This document shows positions 1 to 8,275 of a stretch of DNA of 64,000 bases, piece after piece. Both the position numbers and the translations under genes were made by a program. The stretch covers positions 339,211 to 403,210 of the forward strand of contig CAVQDQ010000005.1 in assembly GCA_963711315.1 (NCBI GenBank), read 5' to 3'. The notes beneath the pieces were generated by a model, which saw only the letters and a program-made list of their open reading frames with translations, did not search any database and was not told where the DNA came from. The DNA is from PALSA-612 sp963711315 (GTDB taxonomy: Bacteria; Actinomycetota; Thermoleophilia; Gaiellales; Gaiellaceae). Every line of letters begins with the position of its first letter. The first letter of the stretch is position 1.

Positions 1-1
1 T

Positions 2-553
2 GCGGCGCTCTCGGTCTTCTCGGCTCGCACCTACGGCGGCGCGACAACGGCCGAGATCGCCCGCGCCGCGGGCGTCACGGAGCCGATCCTCTATCGCCAC
101 TTCAGCTCGAAGCGCGAGCTCTTTCTCGCCTGCGTGGACGAGGTGTGGCGCCGTCTGCGAGAAGCAGTCGAGGAGGAGATAGCTGCGGAGCCGGACCCGG
201 CCGGCTGGGTGCAGGCGGTGCCGCGGGCGATCACGAGCCTGAGGCGGCGGCGACTTGCCCCCACGCAGCTCTGGCTGCACGCCCTGAGCGAGGCGACCGA
301 CGACGAGGAGATCCGGCGCCATTTCCGGCGCCACCTCCGCGAGGTGCACGACTACGTCGCCGGAGTGCTCCGCCGTGCGCAGGCCGCCGGCGGCATGGAC
401 CCGGACCGTGACGTCGAGGCCGAGGCGTGGATCGGCATCGGCATAGGGCTGTTGCGCTCCGTGCAAGACCGTTTCGGGGGGTTGTTGGGCGACGAGGAGA
501 TCGACGCCATCGCGTCTTCCCGCGTGCGGTGGTTGACGGGCGGCGAAAGATAA
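2..553 (+). CDS. TetR/AcrR-family transcriptional regulator (5' partial)
   Basis: The reading frame is open from the first bases and carries the second half of a TetR helix-turn-helix (TTAEIARAAGVTEPILYRHF, then SSKRELF). The rest is an all-helical ligand domain of about 140 residues ending at TAA 551-553. The N-terminal 10-20 residues lie outside the window. TetR proteins are usually repressors that release DNA on binding a small hydrophobic ligand, often next to the pump or enzyme they control. That partner is not visible downstream, so it may lie upstream. A GC-rich hairpin follows the stop. Confidence 0.9.
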   Translation, partial: AALSVFSARTYGGATTAEIARAAGVTEPILYRHFSSKRELFLACVDEVWRRLREAVEEEIAAEPDPAGWVQAVPRAITSLRRRRLAPTQLWLHALSEATDDEEIRRHFRRHLREVHDYVAGVLRRAQAAGGMDPDRDVEAEAWIGIGIGLLRSVQDRFGGLLGDEEIDAIASSRVRWLTGGER

Positions 554-589
554 AGGGAGAGGGTCTTTAGCACCCGTAGATGCGCGAAA

Positions 590-612
590 CCCCCGGCTGC
601 GGCGACCGGGGG
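590..612 (+). terminator. Hairpin terminator candidate after the TetR gene
   Basis: A perfect 7-bp stem (CCCCCGG at 590-596, CCGGGGG at 606-612) with a 9-nt loop begins 36 nt after the TetR stop. There is no T-run, as is common in high-GC actinobacteria, so termination is inferred. Confidence 0.5.
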
Positions 613-754
613 CTCGCTGATCAACTCGCCACTGACGCTTGCGACTTTCTCTGAAAGCCGACCCTGCGGCCCGGCCGACCCCTCCGAACGTCGCGCGATT
701 TGTGGCGCGCGCCTCGCGGCTGCGGTTGCGCTTGCGAGGTGAGACGACGTTAAC

Positions 755-764
755 GGACCGGTCC
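755..764. promoter_or_regulatory. Palindrome GGACCGGTCC, possible TetR-type operator
   Basis: A perfect 10-bp palindrome, GGACCGGTCC, sits in the 230-bp gap between the TetR gene and the XRE regulator, in the context TAAC-palindrome-ATAA. Operators of this composition are common for TetR/AcrR proteins. The nearby TetR protein is the obvious candidate binder, but nothing here proves it. Apart from this site, the hairpin at 590-612 and the palindrome at 784-813, the gap holds nothing recognisable. Confidence 0.4.
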
Positions 765-783
765 ATAACTGTCAAGTAGAAGG

Positions 784-813
784 GTGAAGCAATTTGCGTT
801 ACACTTGCTTCAC
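784..813. promoter_or_regulatory. 9-bp inverted repeat bracketing a -10 element, likely autoregulatory operator
   Basis: GTGAAGCAA (784-792) and TTGCTTCAC (805-813) form a perfect inverted repeat with 12 bp between the arms. The -10-like hexamer TACACT (800-805) lies between them. ATG 817 follows the -10 by 11 nt. The repeat therefore covers the expected RNA polymerase site of the XRE-TPR gene, which suggests self-repression. It also means that the GTG at 784 is probably part of an operator and not a start codon. Confidence 0.55.
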
Positions 814-816
814 AGC

Positions 817-2187
817 ATGGGCAGGGAGTACGGACACGAGCGAGAAGACGTGGCCGTGGCCGTCGCAGAGTCTCAGAGCTCGGACGTCGCCGCGAGCCTC
901 GGACTTCGCCTGCGCAAGCTCCGCACCTCGGCCGGGCTCTCGCAGTCGGACCTGGCAGGGGGCCGCTTCAGCAAGGAGTACCTGAGCCAGATCGAGCGCG
1001 GCAAGACTCGGCCCACGGCGGAGACCGTCGCGTGGCTGGCCGGGCAGCTCGGGGTAGACGCGGACCTTCTCGTGACGGGCGTGTCCGCTAGCGAGCGCAG
1101 CCGCTGGGAGGCACAGCTCGCCCGCGCCGCGGCGCTCAGCGAGCGCTACGAGTACGCCGCTTCCGCGCCGCAGTTCGCGCAGGTTCGAGACGACGCCCGG
1201 GCGGCTGGAGCGAAAGATCTCGAGCTCCGTGCGTTGACCGGCGAAGCGTGGGCCTTGCTGCAGGAGGGCGACCTGAAGGATGCGACAACGCTGCTCACCG
1301 AGGCTCGTGCGCTTTCCGAGGAGCCCCAGTTTTCCGACATCGAGCGCGCCGACGTGCTATTCCGGCTCGGTGCCTGCCGATACCAGCTATCCAGCATTTC
1401 CACTGCCCTCGGCCTGTTCGACGCCGCTCTCGAGCTCGCAGAACGGTCAGATCTCCCCGACGACCTGCTGCGAGCGCAGATCTTCCGCTGGCGTTCGCGC
1501 TGCTACCGCCGCCAGCGCGACTGGCAGGCGGCACGGGAAGACGTCGAGCGTGCGCTCGAGCTGGCCGAGGGCCTTAGCGACCGGCGCGCAGCCGCCCAGG
1601 TGTACTTCCAGGCGTCGCTCGTCGCCGAGCGCGAGGGCCACTGGGTGCTCGCCCGGACCTACGCCGAGCGGGCCCGCACGTATTACGAGGAGCTCGCCGA
1701 CCGCGAGAACGTCGGTCGGCTGCTCAACAACCTCGGTGGGCTGACCTACCTCCTTGGCCGGCCCGAGCAGGCGATCGAATACCTCCAGGACTCGCTCCGC
1801 GTGCTCCTCGACGAGGGCATCGACGAGGAGGCGGCGCACGTGATCACGTCTCTCGCCGAGATCTATGTCGACACGGAGCGGCCCGTGGAGGCCGAGCAGC
1901 AAGCCCGAAGAGCGCTGGAGCTCCTCGGGACGCGCGAGGACTTCATTTCCGAGATCGGAACGGCTCAGCTCACGCTGGGCAGAGCGCTATTGGGGCAAGG
2001 GCGCCTCGACGAGGCTCAAGAAACGCTCGCTGAGGCCGATAGCAGCTTCGAGCAGATGTCTTCGACCAGCCACCGGGCGGCGACGTGGGTCGCTCTCGGG
2101 GACGTTGCCGCGAAACGCGGCCACGACCGCGAGGCGGCCCGACTTTACCGGCGGGCAGCCGAGACGCTGCAGGACTTCCGTTTTTAA
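817..2187 (+). CDS. XRE-family regulator with C-terminal TPR domain (RRNPP-like)
   Basis: This 456-aa protein has a Cro/CI-type helix-turn-helix at about residues 28-85 (LRKLRTSAGLSQSDL, then SKEYLSQIERGKTRP). The remaining 370 residues are tandem TPR helices, with repeats such as AWALLQEGDLKDATTLL and LNNLGGLTYLLGRPEQAIEY. HTH plus TPR is the layout of RRNPP regulators (PlcR, Rgg, PrgX), which bind short re-imported peptides through the TPRs. It also occurs in orphan actinobacterial regulators. A longer frame from GTG 784 is possible, but ATG 817 is preferred because 784-813 is a perfect inverted repeat spanning a -10 element. A 36-aa hydrophobic ORF with a strong ribosome-binding site begins 23 nt after the stop. 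Peptide binding is inference. Confidence 0.85.
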   Translation: MGREYGHEREDVAVAVAESQSSDVAASLGLRLRKLRTSAGLSQSDLAGGRFSKEYLSQIERGKTRPTAETVAWLAGQLGVDADLLVTGVSASERSRWEAQLARAAALSERYEYAASAPQFAQVRDDARAAGAKDLELRALTGEAWALLQEGDLKDATTLLTEARALSEEPQFSDIERADVLFRLGACRYQLSSISTALGLFDAALELAERSDLPDDLLRAQIFRWRSRCYRRQRDWQAAREDVERALELAEGLSDRRAAAQVYFQASLVAEREGHWVLARTYAERARTYYEELADRENVGRLLNNLGGLTYLLGRPEQAIEYLQDSLRVLLDEGIDEEAAHVITSLAEIYVDTERPVEAEQQARRALELLGTREDFISEIGTAQLTLGRALLGQGRLDEAQETLAEADSSFEQMSSTSHRAATWVALGDVAAKRGHDREAARLYRRAAETLQDFRF

Positions 2188-2210
2188 GCCCCCGAAAGGA
2201 GGATGCGGCC

Positions 2211-2321
2211 GTGAGCAAGGCAAAGACGCTCTACTGGTTGTCGATGGCGGTGCTGATCTTCGCCCCGCTGAGCGTGGCGATCGGTCCGCTGGGCTTCTTC
2301 GATGGCCCGCGCGGGGACTAG
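2211..2321 (+). CDS. 36-aa hydrophobic peptide, candidate signalling prepeptide
   Basis: A GTG start lies 7 nt after the near-perfect Shine-Dalgarno AAAGGAGGA (2195-2203), one of the best in the window. The 36-residue product has a basic N-terminus (MSKAK), one hydrophobic span of about 18 residues (LYWLSMAVLIFAPLSVAIG) and a polar tail, GFFDGPRGD. This looks like a small exported or membrane peptide with the tail outside. It probably shares a transcript with the XRE-TPR gene. Peptide genes in this position and of this shape accompany RRNPP regulators, the tail being processed outside and re-imported. That role is inferred. It could instead be an unrelated small membrane protein. Confidence 0.6.
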   Translation: MSKAKTLYWLSMAVLIFAPLSVAIGPLGFFDGPRGD

Positions 2322-2357
2322 CGCGTAGCTCACGCTTCCACCCGTACACTCGGCGGA

Positions 2358-3290
2358 ATGCGCCGGGGTGTCGAATTCGCGGCCGCGGTCTCCGCGGCCG
2401 CGTTTCTGCTTGCCGGCTGTGGCGGCAACGGAGGTACCCCGAACGGGGGAGAGGCGGTGTCCGACGCGCCTGCCGGCTCCGCGGGTGCGTTGCTGGACCG
2501 TCCGGGTCCGGACGTAGCGCTCGTCGCGGGAACGTCTGACTACGCGCGGGGGCCGGTGCGCGTCGTCTTCCTCGTCATCGACGCCAAGAGCCGTTCGATC
2601 GAGAGCCCGCGGGCGCGCGTTTGGGTGGCTCGCTCCCTCGACGACAAGCCGATGCTCCAGACGACGGCACGGTTGGAGAACGTGGGCGTGCCCGGCGTCT
2701 CGGAGGCAGCTGCCGGCGACGTGACGCACGTCTACGTCGCCCGCTTCCGTGTGCCGGAGGCCGGCAAGTACGTGCTCATCGCCGAGCCGGTCGGCGCGAC
2801 GATCCAGGGTGCGCTCGATCTCGCCGTCGCGGACGAGCCGAAGGCCCCCGACGTGGGCGCGAAGGCTTTCCCTTCGCGCACGCCGACCATCGCCTCCACG
2901 GGCGGAGACTTCGCTGCGCTCACGACACGAACGCCTCCCGACGCGGGACTGCTCCGCTACTCCGTGGCCGACTCGCTGGACGATCGGGCGCCGTTCGTCG
3001 TCGCCTTCGCGACGCCCAAGTTCTGCACGAGCCGCGCCTGCGGCCCCGTCGTGGACGTGGTCGACCACGTGCGGAAGCGGCTCGGCAAGAGCCTGGTCCG
3101 CTTCATCCACGTCGAGATCTACGAGGACAACCAGCCGCCGGAGCTCAACCGCTGGGTGAAGGAGTGGAAGCTGCCCACCGAGCCGTGGGTGTTCCTCGTC
3201 GGCCGCGACGGCAGGATCAAGGCGCGCTTCGAGGGCTCCGTCTCAGCCGCCGAGCTGGAAGCGGCGGTGCGGGCGAAGCTCCTACGCTGA
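2358..3290 (+). CDS. Exported lipoprotein with C-terminal thioredoxin-like domain
   Basis: The 310-aa product starts with a lipoprotein signal peptide (lipobox LAGC, Cys about residue 21). A middle beta-rich domain of about 130 residues follows. The C-terminal 120 residues look thioredoxin-like: a strand leading into a cysteine pair (KFCTSRACGP, CX4C and not CXXC), then EPWVFLVGRDGRIKARFEG. It probably sits on the outer face of the membrane in thiol redox or metal delivery. The precise role is unknown. ATG 2358 follows TACACT (2345-2350) by 7 nt, implying a leaderless transcript. The stop overlaps the stop of the opposing SDR gene by 9 bp. Confidence 0.75.
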   Translation: MRRGVEFAAAVSAAAFLLAGCGGNGGTPNGGEAVSDAPAGSAGALLDRPGPDVALVAGTSDYARGPVRVVFLVIDAKSRSIESPRARVWVARSLDDKPMLQTTARLENVGVPGVSEAAAGDVTHVYVARFRVPEAGKYVLIAEPVGATIQGALDLAVADEPKAPDVGAKAFPSRTPTIASTGGDFAALTTRTPPDAGLLRYSVADSLDDRAPFVVAFATPKFCTSRACGPVVDVVDHVRKRLGKSLVRFIHVEIYEDNQPPELNRWVKEWKLPTEPWVFLVGRDGRIKARFEGSVSAAELEAAVRAKLLR

Positions 3291-3968
3291 CGTCGAACCC
3301 AGACGCTCGATGACGAGCTGCGGAATGCGGGCCGTCGGGCCCAGGCGTAGCAGCAGTCGCACGATCTCCGCGCAGTCCTCCGGCTGGATCATCTCCTCGC
3401 CCGGGATGCCGCTCCAGGCGGCCATGTCGGTGTCGACGAAACCCGGGCAGAGCGCCGAGGCGCGCACACCGTCCGCCTCCAGCTCGCCGTTCAGCGAATG
3501 CGTGAACGAGATGACCGCCGCCTTCGTCGCGCCGTAGATCGACAGGCCGGGGGTGGGCATCGTCCCGGCGATCGAGGCGAGGTTGACGATCAGCCCGCGC
3601 GACTGACGCAGGTGGGGGATCGCCGCCCTCGTGACCAGCACGAGCCCGCGGAGGTTCACGCCCAGCTGAAGGTCGATGTGCTTGACGGACAGCGCCTCGA
3701 TGTTCCCGCCGATGCCGATGCCGGCCGAGTTGACGAGCACGTCGAGCCCAGCGTGGCGCTCCACGTGCTGCGCCACGAGCCGGGCGCAGTCCTCCTCGTG
3801 CGAGACGTCGGCGGTGATCGCGAACGCATCGAGGGCCGCGGCCGCATCCTCCACCCGCTCGCTGCTGCGGGAGGCGAGCGTGACCGCGAAGCCCTCCTCG
3901 GTGAGCATGCGTGCGATCGCCAGGCCGATGCCCCGTGAGCCCCCCGTGACGAGCGCGCTGCGTGCCAC
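3282..3968 (-). CDS. Short-chain dehydrogenase/reductase (SDR)
   Basis: This 228-aa classical SDR oxidises or reduces an unknown substrate with NAD(P). It has the TGxxxGIG cofactor motif near the start (TGGSRGIG), NSAG, a catalytic Ser in NLASIAG, and YxxxK as YGATK, followed by PGFVDTDM. Start GTG 3968 is chosen because VARSALVTGG is the normal SDR N-terminus. The frame stays open far upstream, but that part is antisense to selD. A GAGAAT hexamer lies 6 nt before the GTG. It is convergent with the redox lipoprotein and divergent from selD. Confidence 0.88.
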   Translation of the reverse strand: MARSALVTGGSRGIGLAIARMLTEEGFAVTLASRSSERVEDAAAALDAFAITADVSHEEDCARLVAQHVERHAGLDVLVNSAGIGIGGNIEALSVKHIDLQLGVNLRGLVLVTRAAIPHLRQSRGLIVNLASIAGTMPTPGLSIYGATKAAVISFTHSLNGELEADGVRASALCPGFVDTDMAAWSGIPGEEMIQPEDCAEIVRLLLRLGPTARIPQLVIERLGSTSA

Positions 3969-4001
3969 GTCGGCATTCTCTCGCACGCGTACAGTGGGTG
4001 C

Positions 4002-5043
4002 ATGGCCACGGGCGAAGTGAGGCTCTCGGAGCTCGTCACCGCCGGGGGCTGCGCGGCGAAGTACGCAGCTGGGAGGCTCGACGAGCTGCTGGCCGGCTTC
4101 GTCCCGCCCGAGGCGGAGAACCTCCTCGTCGGGCTCAGCCCTGCCGACGACGCGGCCGTCTACAAGCTCGACGACGAGCGCGCGCTCATCTTCACGGTCG
4201 ACTTCTTTCCGCCCGTCGTGGACGATGCCGCGCGACTTCGGCGCCATCGCCGCGGCGAACGCGCTCAACGACGTCTTCGCCATGGGCGGGGCGCCTCTGA
4301 TGGCTCTGTCGGTGGCGGCCTTTCCCGAGGAGTTGCCCACGAGCGTTCTGGGCGAGATCCTCGAGGGGGCGGACGAGACGGTGCGCGCCGCTGGGGCGCT
4401 GCTGGCCGGAGGGCACACGATCCGCGACGACGAGCCGAAGTACGGGCTCGCGGTGGTCGGCACCGCGCATCCAGACGCGGTCTGGGCGAAGAGCACGGCC
4501 GCGCCGGGTGACGCGATCTTCCTCACGAAGCCGCTCGGCACCGGTCTCGTGTTGCACGGGTTCAAGCGCGGGCTGGCCGGCGACACCGAGCTCGCCGAAG
4601 CCGTGCGCTGGATGCGGATGCTCAACCGCGAGGCCGCGGAGGCTCTGCGTCCCTTCGAGCCGAGCGCCGTCACCGACGTCACCGGGTTCGGCCTGCTCGG
4701 CCATGCGTACGAGACCGCATCCCGCAGCGGCGTGCAGATCGTGCTCGACGCCGTTGCCCTGCAGGCACTCCCCGGTGCGCTCGAGGTGGCTCGGGCGGGT
4801 GAGCAAACCGGGGGAGGCACCCGCAACCGGGAGTTCGCCGGCGCCCATGTCGAGGTCGCAGAAAACGTGCCGGAGGACGTGGTCGCGCTCGGTTGGGATC
4901 CGCAGACTTCCGGGGGCCTGCTCGTCTCGCTGCCGAAGGACCGGGCTGCCGTGCTGCAGGCGTCGTTCGAAGCCGTCGGCCTCTCACTCGCCAGGATCGG
5001 CGTGGTTGAGGCAGGTGCGGGTGTGAGACTCGGCTGGACGTAG
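4002..5043 (+). CDS. selD: Selenide, water dikinase (selenophosphate synthetase), with a frameshift
   Basis: SelD makes selenophosphate from selenide and ATP for selenocysteine or selenouridine. The N-terminal 74 residues are in one frame, with GGCAAK as the catalytic Cys and Lys (Cys, not selenocysteine), ending at FFPPVVDD. The rest, from RDFGAIAAANALNDVFAMGG to the C-terminal domain with GGHTI and TDVTGFGLLGH, is in another frame. Removing one G near 4224 restores one protein of about 346 aa, the normal SelD length. ATG 4002 lies 6 nt after TACAGT (3990-3995). No selA, selB or tRNA-Sec is in the window. The frameshift is a consensus error or a recent inactivation. Confidence 0.88.
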
Positions 5044-5052
5044 ACTGGACCG

Positions 5053-5937
5053 ATGTCCGACGAGCTCCGTCTCGAGTCCCGCCCCTCCCTGAATCGGCCG
5101 ATCCTCGTGACGGCGTTTCGAGGCTGGAACGACGGTGGCCAGGGCGCTTCGCTTGCGGCCCAGCACCTCGTGACGACCTGGGATGCCGAGAAGTTCGCAG
5201 ACATCGACCCCGAGGGCTTCTACGACTTCCAGGCGACGCGGCCCAGGGTTTCCCTCGTCGATGGCCTGACACGGCAGATCGACTGGCCCGAGAACGACTT
5301 CTTCTACGCCAGCCCCGGCGGCGGGCGCGACGTAGTGATGCTCGTGGGCACGGAGCCGAACATCCGCTGGCGGACGTTCACCGAGCTCATTGTCGAGCTG
5401 GCGCATGAGCTGGGGATCGATCTCGTCGTGAGCCTCGGCGCGCTGCTCGCGGATGTCCCCCACACTCGCCCGGCGCCTGTGACCGGCGCCGGCTCGGACC
5501 CGGAGCTGGTCGAGCGGCTCGGCCTCCAGGCGTCACGGTACGAGGGGCCGACGGGGATCGTCGGCGTGCTCCATGACGCCTGCCGGGACGAGGGCATGAC
5601 GTCCGTGAGCTTCTGGGCAGCTGTGCCGCACTACGTCTCGCTCGCGCCCAGCCCGCGCGCCGCGCTCGCCCTCTGCGAGCGCGTCTCGTCGCTGCTGGAC
5701 GTGCCGATCGACGTCAGTGAGCTCGAGGAAATGGTGGAGGGCTACACATCTCATGTGACCGAGGCCGTGTCCTCGGACGAGGACGCCGCCGCGTACGTCG
5801 ACGAGCTGGAGCAGCGCGCCGACATCATCGAAGAAAGCGATCTCCCGAGCGGCGACTCCATCGCCGCCGAGCTCACGCGCTATCTTCGCGAGCGCGAGCA
5901 GGGCGACTCGCCGCCCGACGCCGCCCGCGGGCAGTGA
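5053..5937 (+). CDS. PAC2-family protein
   Basis: The 294-aa product matches the PAC2 (proteasome assembly chaperone 2-like) family that is widespread in actinobacteria. It carries the early motif VTAFRGWNDGGQGASLA and a central VSLGALLADVPHTRP. The acidic helical tail includes VEGYTSHV. Actinobacteria that encode a proteasome usually have several PAC2 paralogues, but the biochemical role is not established. ATG 5053 is 6 nt after TAGACT, whose first three bases are the selD stop codon, so the gene probably has its own leaderless promoter. It overlaps the presumed start of tag by 4 bp. Confidence 0.82.
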   Translation: MSDELRLESRPSLNRPILVTAFRGWNDGGQGASLAAQHLVTTWDAEKFADIDPEGFYDFQATRPRVSLVDGLTRQIDWPENDFFYASPGGGRDVVMLVGTEPNIRWRTFTELIVELAHELGIDLVVSLGALLADVPHTRPAPVTGAGSDPELVERLGLQASRYEGPTGIVGVLHDACRDEGMTSVSFWAAVPHYVSLAPSPRAALALCERVSSLLDVPIDVSELEEMVEGYTSHVTEAVSSDEDAAAYVDELEQRADIIEESDLPSGDSIAAELTRYLREREQGDSPPDAARGQ

Positions 5938-6518
5938 ACGCTGCCGGAAGCGGTGCGCCTGGGCGCCTGCCGACGATCCGCTCTACGTCGCGTACCACGA
6001 CGAGGAGTGGGGCGTGCCGTCCCACGACGACACGCACCTCTACGAGATGCTGGTCCTCGAAGGCGCGCAGGCGGGCCTGTCGTGGTCGACGATCCTTCGC
6101 AAGCGTGAGGGCTACCGGCGGGCGTTTGCCGGCTTCGACCCGGAGGCAGTGGCGCGGTTCGGGCCGGCCGACACGGAGCGGCTGCTCCAGGACTCCGGCA
6201 TCGTACGCAACCGGCTGAAGGTGGAATCGGCCATCTCGAACGCCACGCGCGTGCTGGAGGTTCAGGAGGCTGAGGGCAGCCTGGCTGCGTATCTGTGGGG
6301 CTTCGTCGACGGCACGCCGATCGTCGGCAAGTTCCGTGAGCTGGGTGACCTGCCGGCGGAAACGGCTGAGTCGCAGGCGATGAGCAAGGACCTCAAGCGC
6401 CGCGGCTTTCGCTTCGTCGGGACCGACCATCTGTTATGCCTTGATGCAGTCGACGGGCATGGTCAACGACCACGTCACGTCGTGCTTCCGCTACCGAGAG
6501 GTGGCTAGGCAGGGTTAG
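5934..6518 (+). CDS. tag: DNA-3-methyladenine glycosylase I, frameshifted near both ends
   Basis: The intact core (RCAWAPADDPLYVAYHDEEW, WGVP, LVLEGAQAGLSWSTILRKR, then KRRGFRFVGT) is unmistakably Tag, which excises 3-methyladenine from DNA. The start GTG 5934 (GTGA overlap with PAC2) and the end are each out of frame. One base near 5938 and one near 6423 must change to join them. After the second change the sequence reads TICYALMQSTGMVNDHVTSC to a TAG at 6516-6518, giving the usual length of about 190 aa. Two separate 1-nt defects in an otherwise conserved gene point to consensus errors. The end overlaps the stop of dipZ on the other strand. Confidence 0.85.
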
Positions 6519-8235
6519 TGCCGGCCGGCCGCATGCCGCGCATGCCCGGCCTCACACTGGTTCTCCGGGGCTGCTCCGGCTCCGAGCCGAACGTGAATGC
6601 GTACGCGGCGAGCCCCGGGCTGAACCGCAGCTCGAGCGTTCGATCCGTGCGTGTGCCGAAGTCGGCCAGCGTGTACAGCTTGTTGGTGGAGACGCGCACC
6701 GTCCGCGTCCGGCGGCCGTCGACGAGCACGTCCACCGTCCCGCGGCCGCTGAGCACGAGGTAGACGAGCCTCGCGTACGCGCGAATGCGCAGCCGCGCGT
6801 TGGGGCCGGCGACGCTGCGCTCGCCCTCGACCCGCCAGCGACCTGCGTATGCGAACCCGTCTTCGGGCAGCGCCTTGGGGAACGTGTACCTCGCCATCCG
6901 CTCCTCCTCGATCGGCGATCCCGAGTAGGCGGAGGACAGGCGCTCCCAGCCGACGTACGTCTCCGGCGTCAGCGGTCCCTCGGGCGTGCGATCCGGTCGC
7001 ATCGCGACGCGCGACGAGTCGTCGACGGCGAGCAGCGTGCGTATAGCGTGCTCGGTGCGAGCGTACTGGCCCTCCCCGAAGTGGACGTACCGCACGTGGC
7101 CCGCCCGGTCGACCAGATAGTTGGCGGGCCAGTACTGGTTCGCGTACGCGTTCCACGTCCCGAAGGCGTTGTCGAGTGCCACGGGATGCTCGATGCCGAG
7201 ATCCCGGACGGCGCTGCGCACATTGCGAGGCTCGTGCTCGAACGCGAACTCGGGCGCATGAACGCCGACGACGACGAAGCCGTCGCGCCGGTACGCGTCG
7301 TACCACGCCTTCACGTGCGGCAGCTCGCGCAGGCAGTTGATGCACGTGTAGGTCCAGAAGTTCACGAGCACGACTTTTCCCCGCAGGCCCACCATCGTCA
7401 GCGGCCGCCCGCCCGGCGTGTTGAGCCACAGGGAGACATCCGTGAAGTCGGGCGCCGGCCCGTAGTCGTCGAGCACCGTCTCGGGCTTGTCCGTCGCTCC
7501 TGGCCCTGTGCCTCCGTCGTGCAGCCCCGCGAGGGCGCGGCGGGCACGCGCGCTGTTCTCGACATGGTCCTGTACGGCCTGCGTGTAGCCGGGGACGGCG
7601 GTGGTGAAGTGGCGGTCGACGTTCAGCGCGATCGCCAACGCCGTGGCCGCGATGACGACTCCCAGTCCGCGTCGCAACCCCACCGCGTGGGCGCGGACGA
7701 CGGCGAGGCGCCCCGCGCGCTGGCCGCCGATGGCGAAAGCGAGCAGCGGCACCGCGTAGCCGAGTGAGTAGGCAACCGTCAGCAGCAGGGCGTCGACGCC
7801 GACCTCCCGGCTCGCCGCGACGACAGCCACGGCAGCGAGCACGGGCCCGGCGCAGGGCACCATCACGAGCCCGAGGCTGGCGCCGAGCAGGAACCCTCCG
7901 CCGAGGTCGCGTCCGCTGCGGCGCGTGAATCGAGCGAGCGAGCGTTCGACCAGCAGGCCGAAGCTCGGGAAGATCAGCGTCGCAGCGACGAGGAAGAGCA
8001 GCGCGAGCGCAACGTTCCTCAGCACGTCGAGCGGCAGTCCGAGCAGATCGAGAAGCCACGCGGCGAAGAGCACGGACAGCGTGAAACTCACGACCAGACC
8101 GGCCACGATCGCGTAGGGGCGACGGGGGCCGCCGGCGGCCGAGCCGGCCAGCAAGACGGGAAGCACCGGCAGGACGCACGGCGACAGAGCCGTGATCAGG
8201 CCCGCAATGAATCCGATGCCCAAGAGGACGAGCAT
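6505..8235 (-). CDS. dipZ: DipZ-type CcdA-thioredoxin fusion
   Basis: The 576-aa product has an N-terminal CcdA/DsbD-like membrane domain (about residues 1-235) with the paired membrane cysteines in SPCVLP and VPCAGP. An extracytoplasmic thioredoxin/TlpA domain follows, with CINC in FWTYTCINCLRELP at about 298. A beta-rich C-terminal domain of some 170 residues completes the layout seen in mycobacterial DipZ. It would carry reducing power across the membrane to exported thiols or cytochrome c maturation. No cytochrome biogenesis genes are adjacent. ATG 8235 is used. It is convergent with tag. Confidence 0.9.
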   Translation of the reverse strand: MLVLLGIGFIAGLITALSPCVLPVLPVLLAGSAAGGPRRPYAIVAGLVVSFTLSVLFAAWLLDLLGLPLDVLRNVALALLFLVAATLIFPSFGLLVERSLARFTRRSGRDLGGGFLLGASLGLVMVPCAGPVLAAVAVVAASREVGVDALLLTVAYSLGYAVPLLAFAIGGQRAGRLAVVRAHAVGLRRGLGVVIAATALAIALNVDRHFTTAVPGYTQAVQDHVENSARARRALAGLHDGGTGPGATDKPETVLDDYGPAPDFTDVSLWLNTPGGRPLTMVGLRGKVVLVNFWTYTCINCLRELPHVKAWYDAYRRDGFVVVGVHAPEFAFEHEPRNVRSAVRDLGIEHPVALDNAFGTWNAYANQYWPANYLVDRAGHVRYVHFGEGQYARTEHAIRTLLAVDDSSRVAMRPDRTPEGPLTPETYVGWERLSSAYSGSPIEEERMARYTFPKALPEDGFAYAGRWRVEGERSVAGPNARLRIRAYARLVYLVLSGRGTVDVLVDGRRTRTVRVSTNKLYTLADFGTRTDRTLELRFSPGLAAYAFTFGSEPEQPRRTSVRPGMRGMRPAGTNPA

Positions 8236-8275
8236 CAGCGTCCTACGAGCGTAGCCGGGAAAGCTTGCGCCGAGG

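Noticed and set aside
4002..5043. selD frameshift as selenocysteine recoding or programmed frameshifting.
   Set aside because: The catalytic residue is Cys, no UGA is involved, and no slippery heptamer with a downstream structure is apparent; many other genes show similar indels.
3971..5204. Long minus-strand frame extending the SDR gene upstream across selD.
   Set aside because: The sequence is antisense to conserved selD and has no SDR or other family features; the SDR N-terminus is at 3968.
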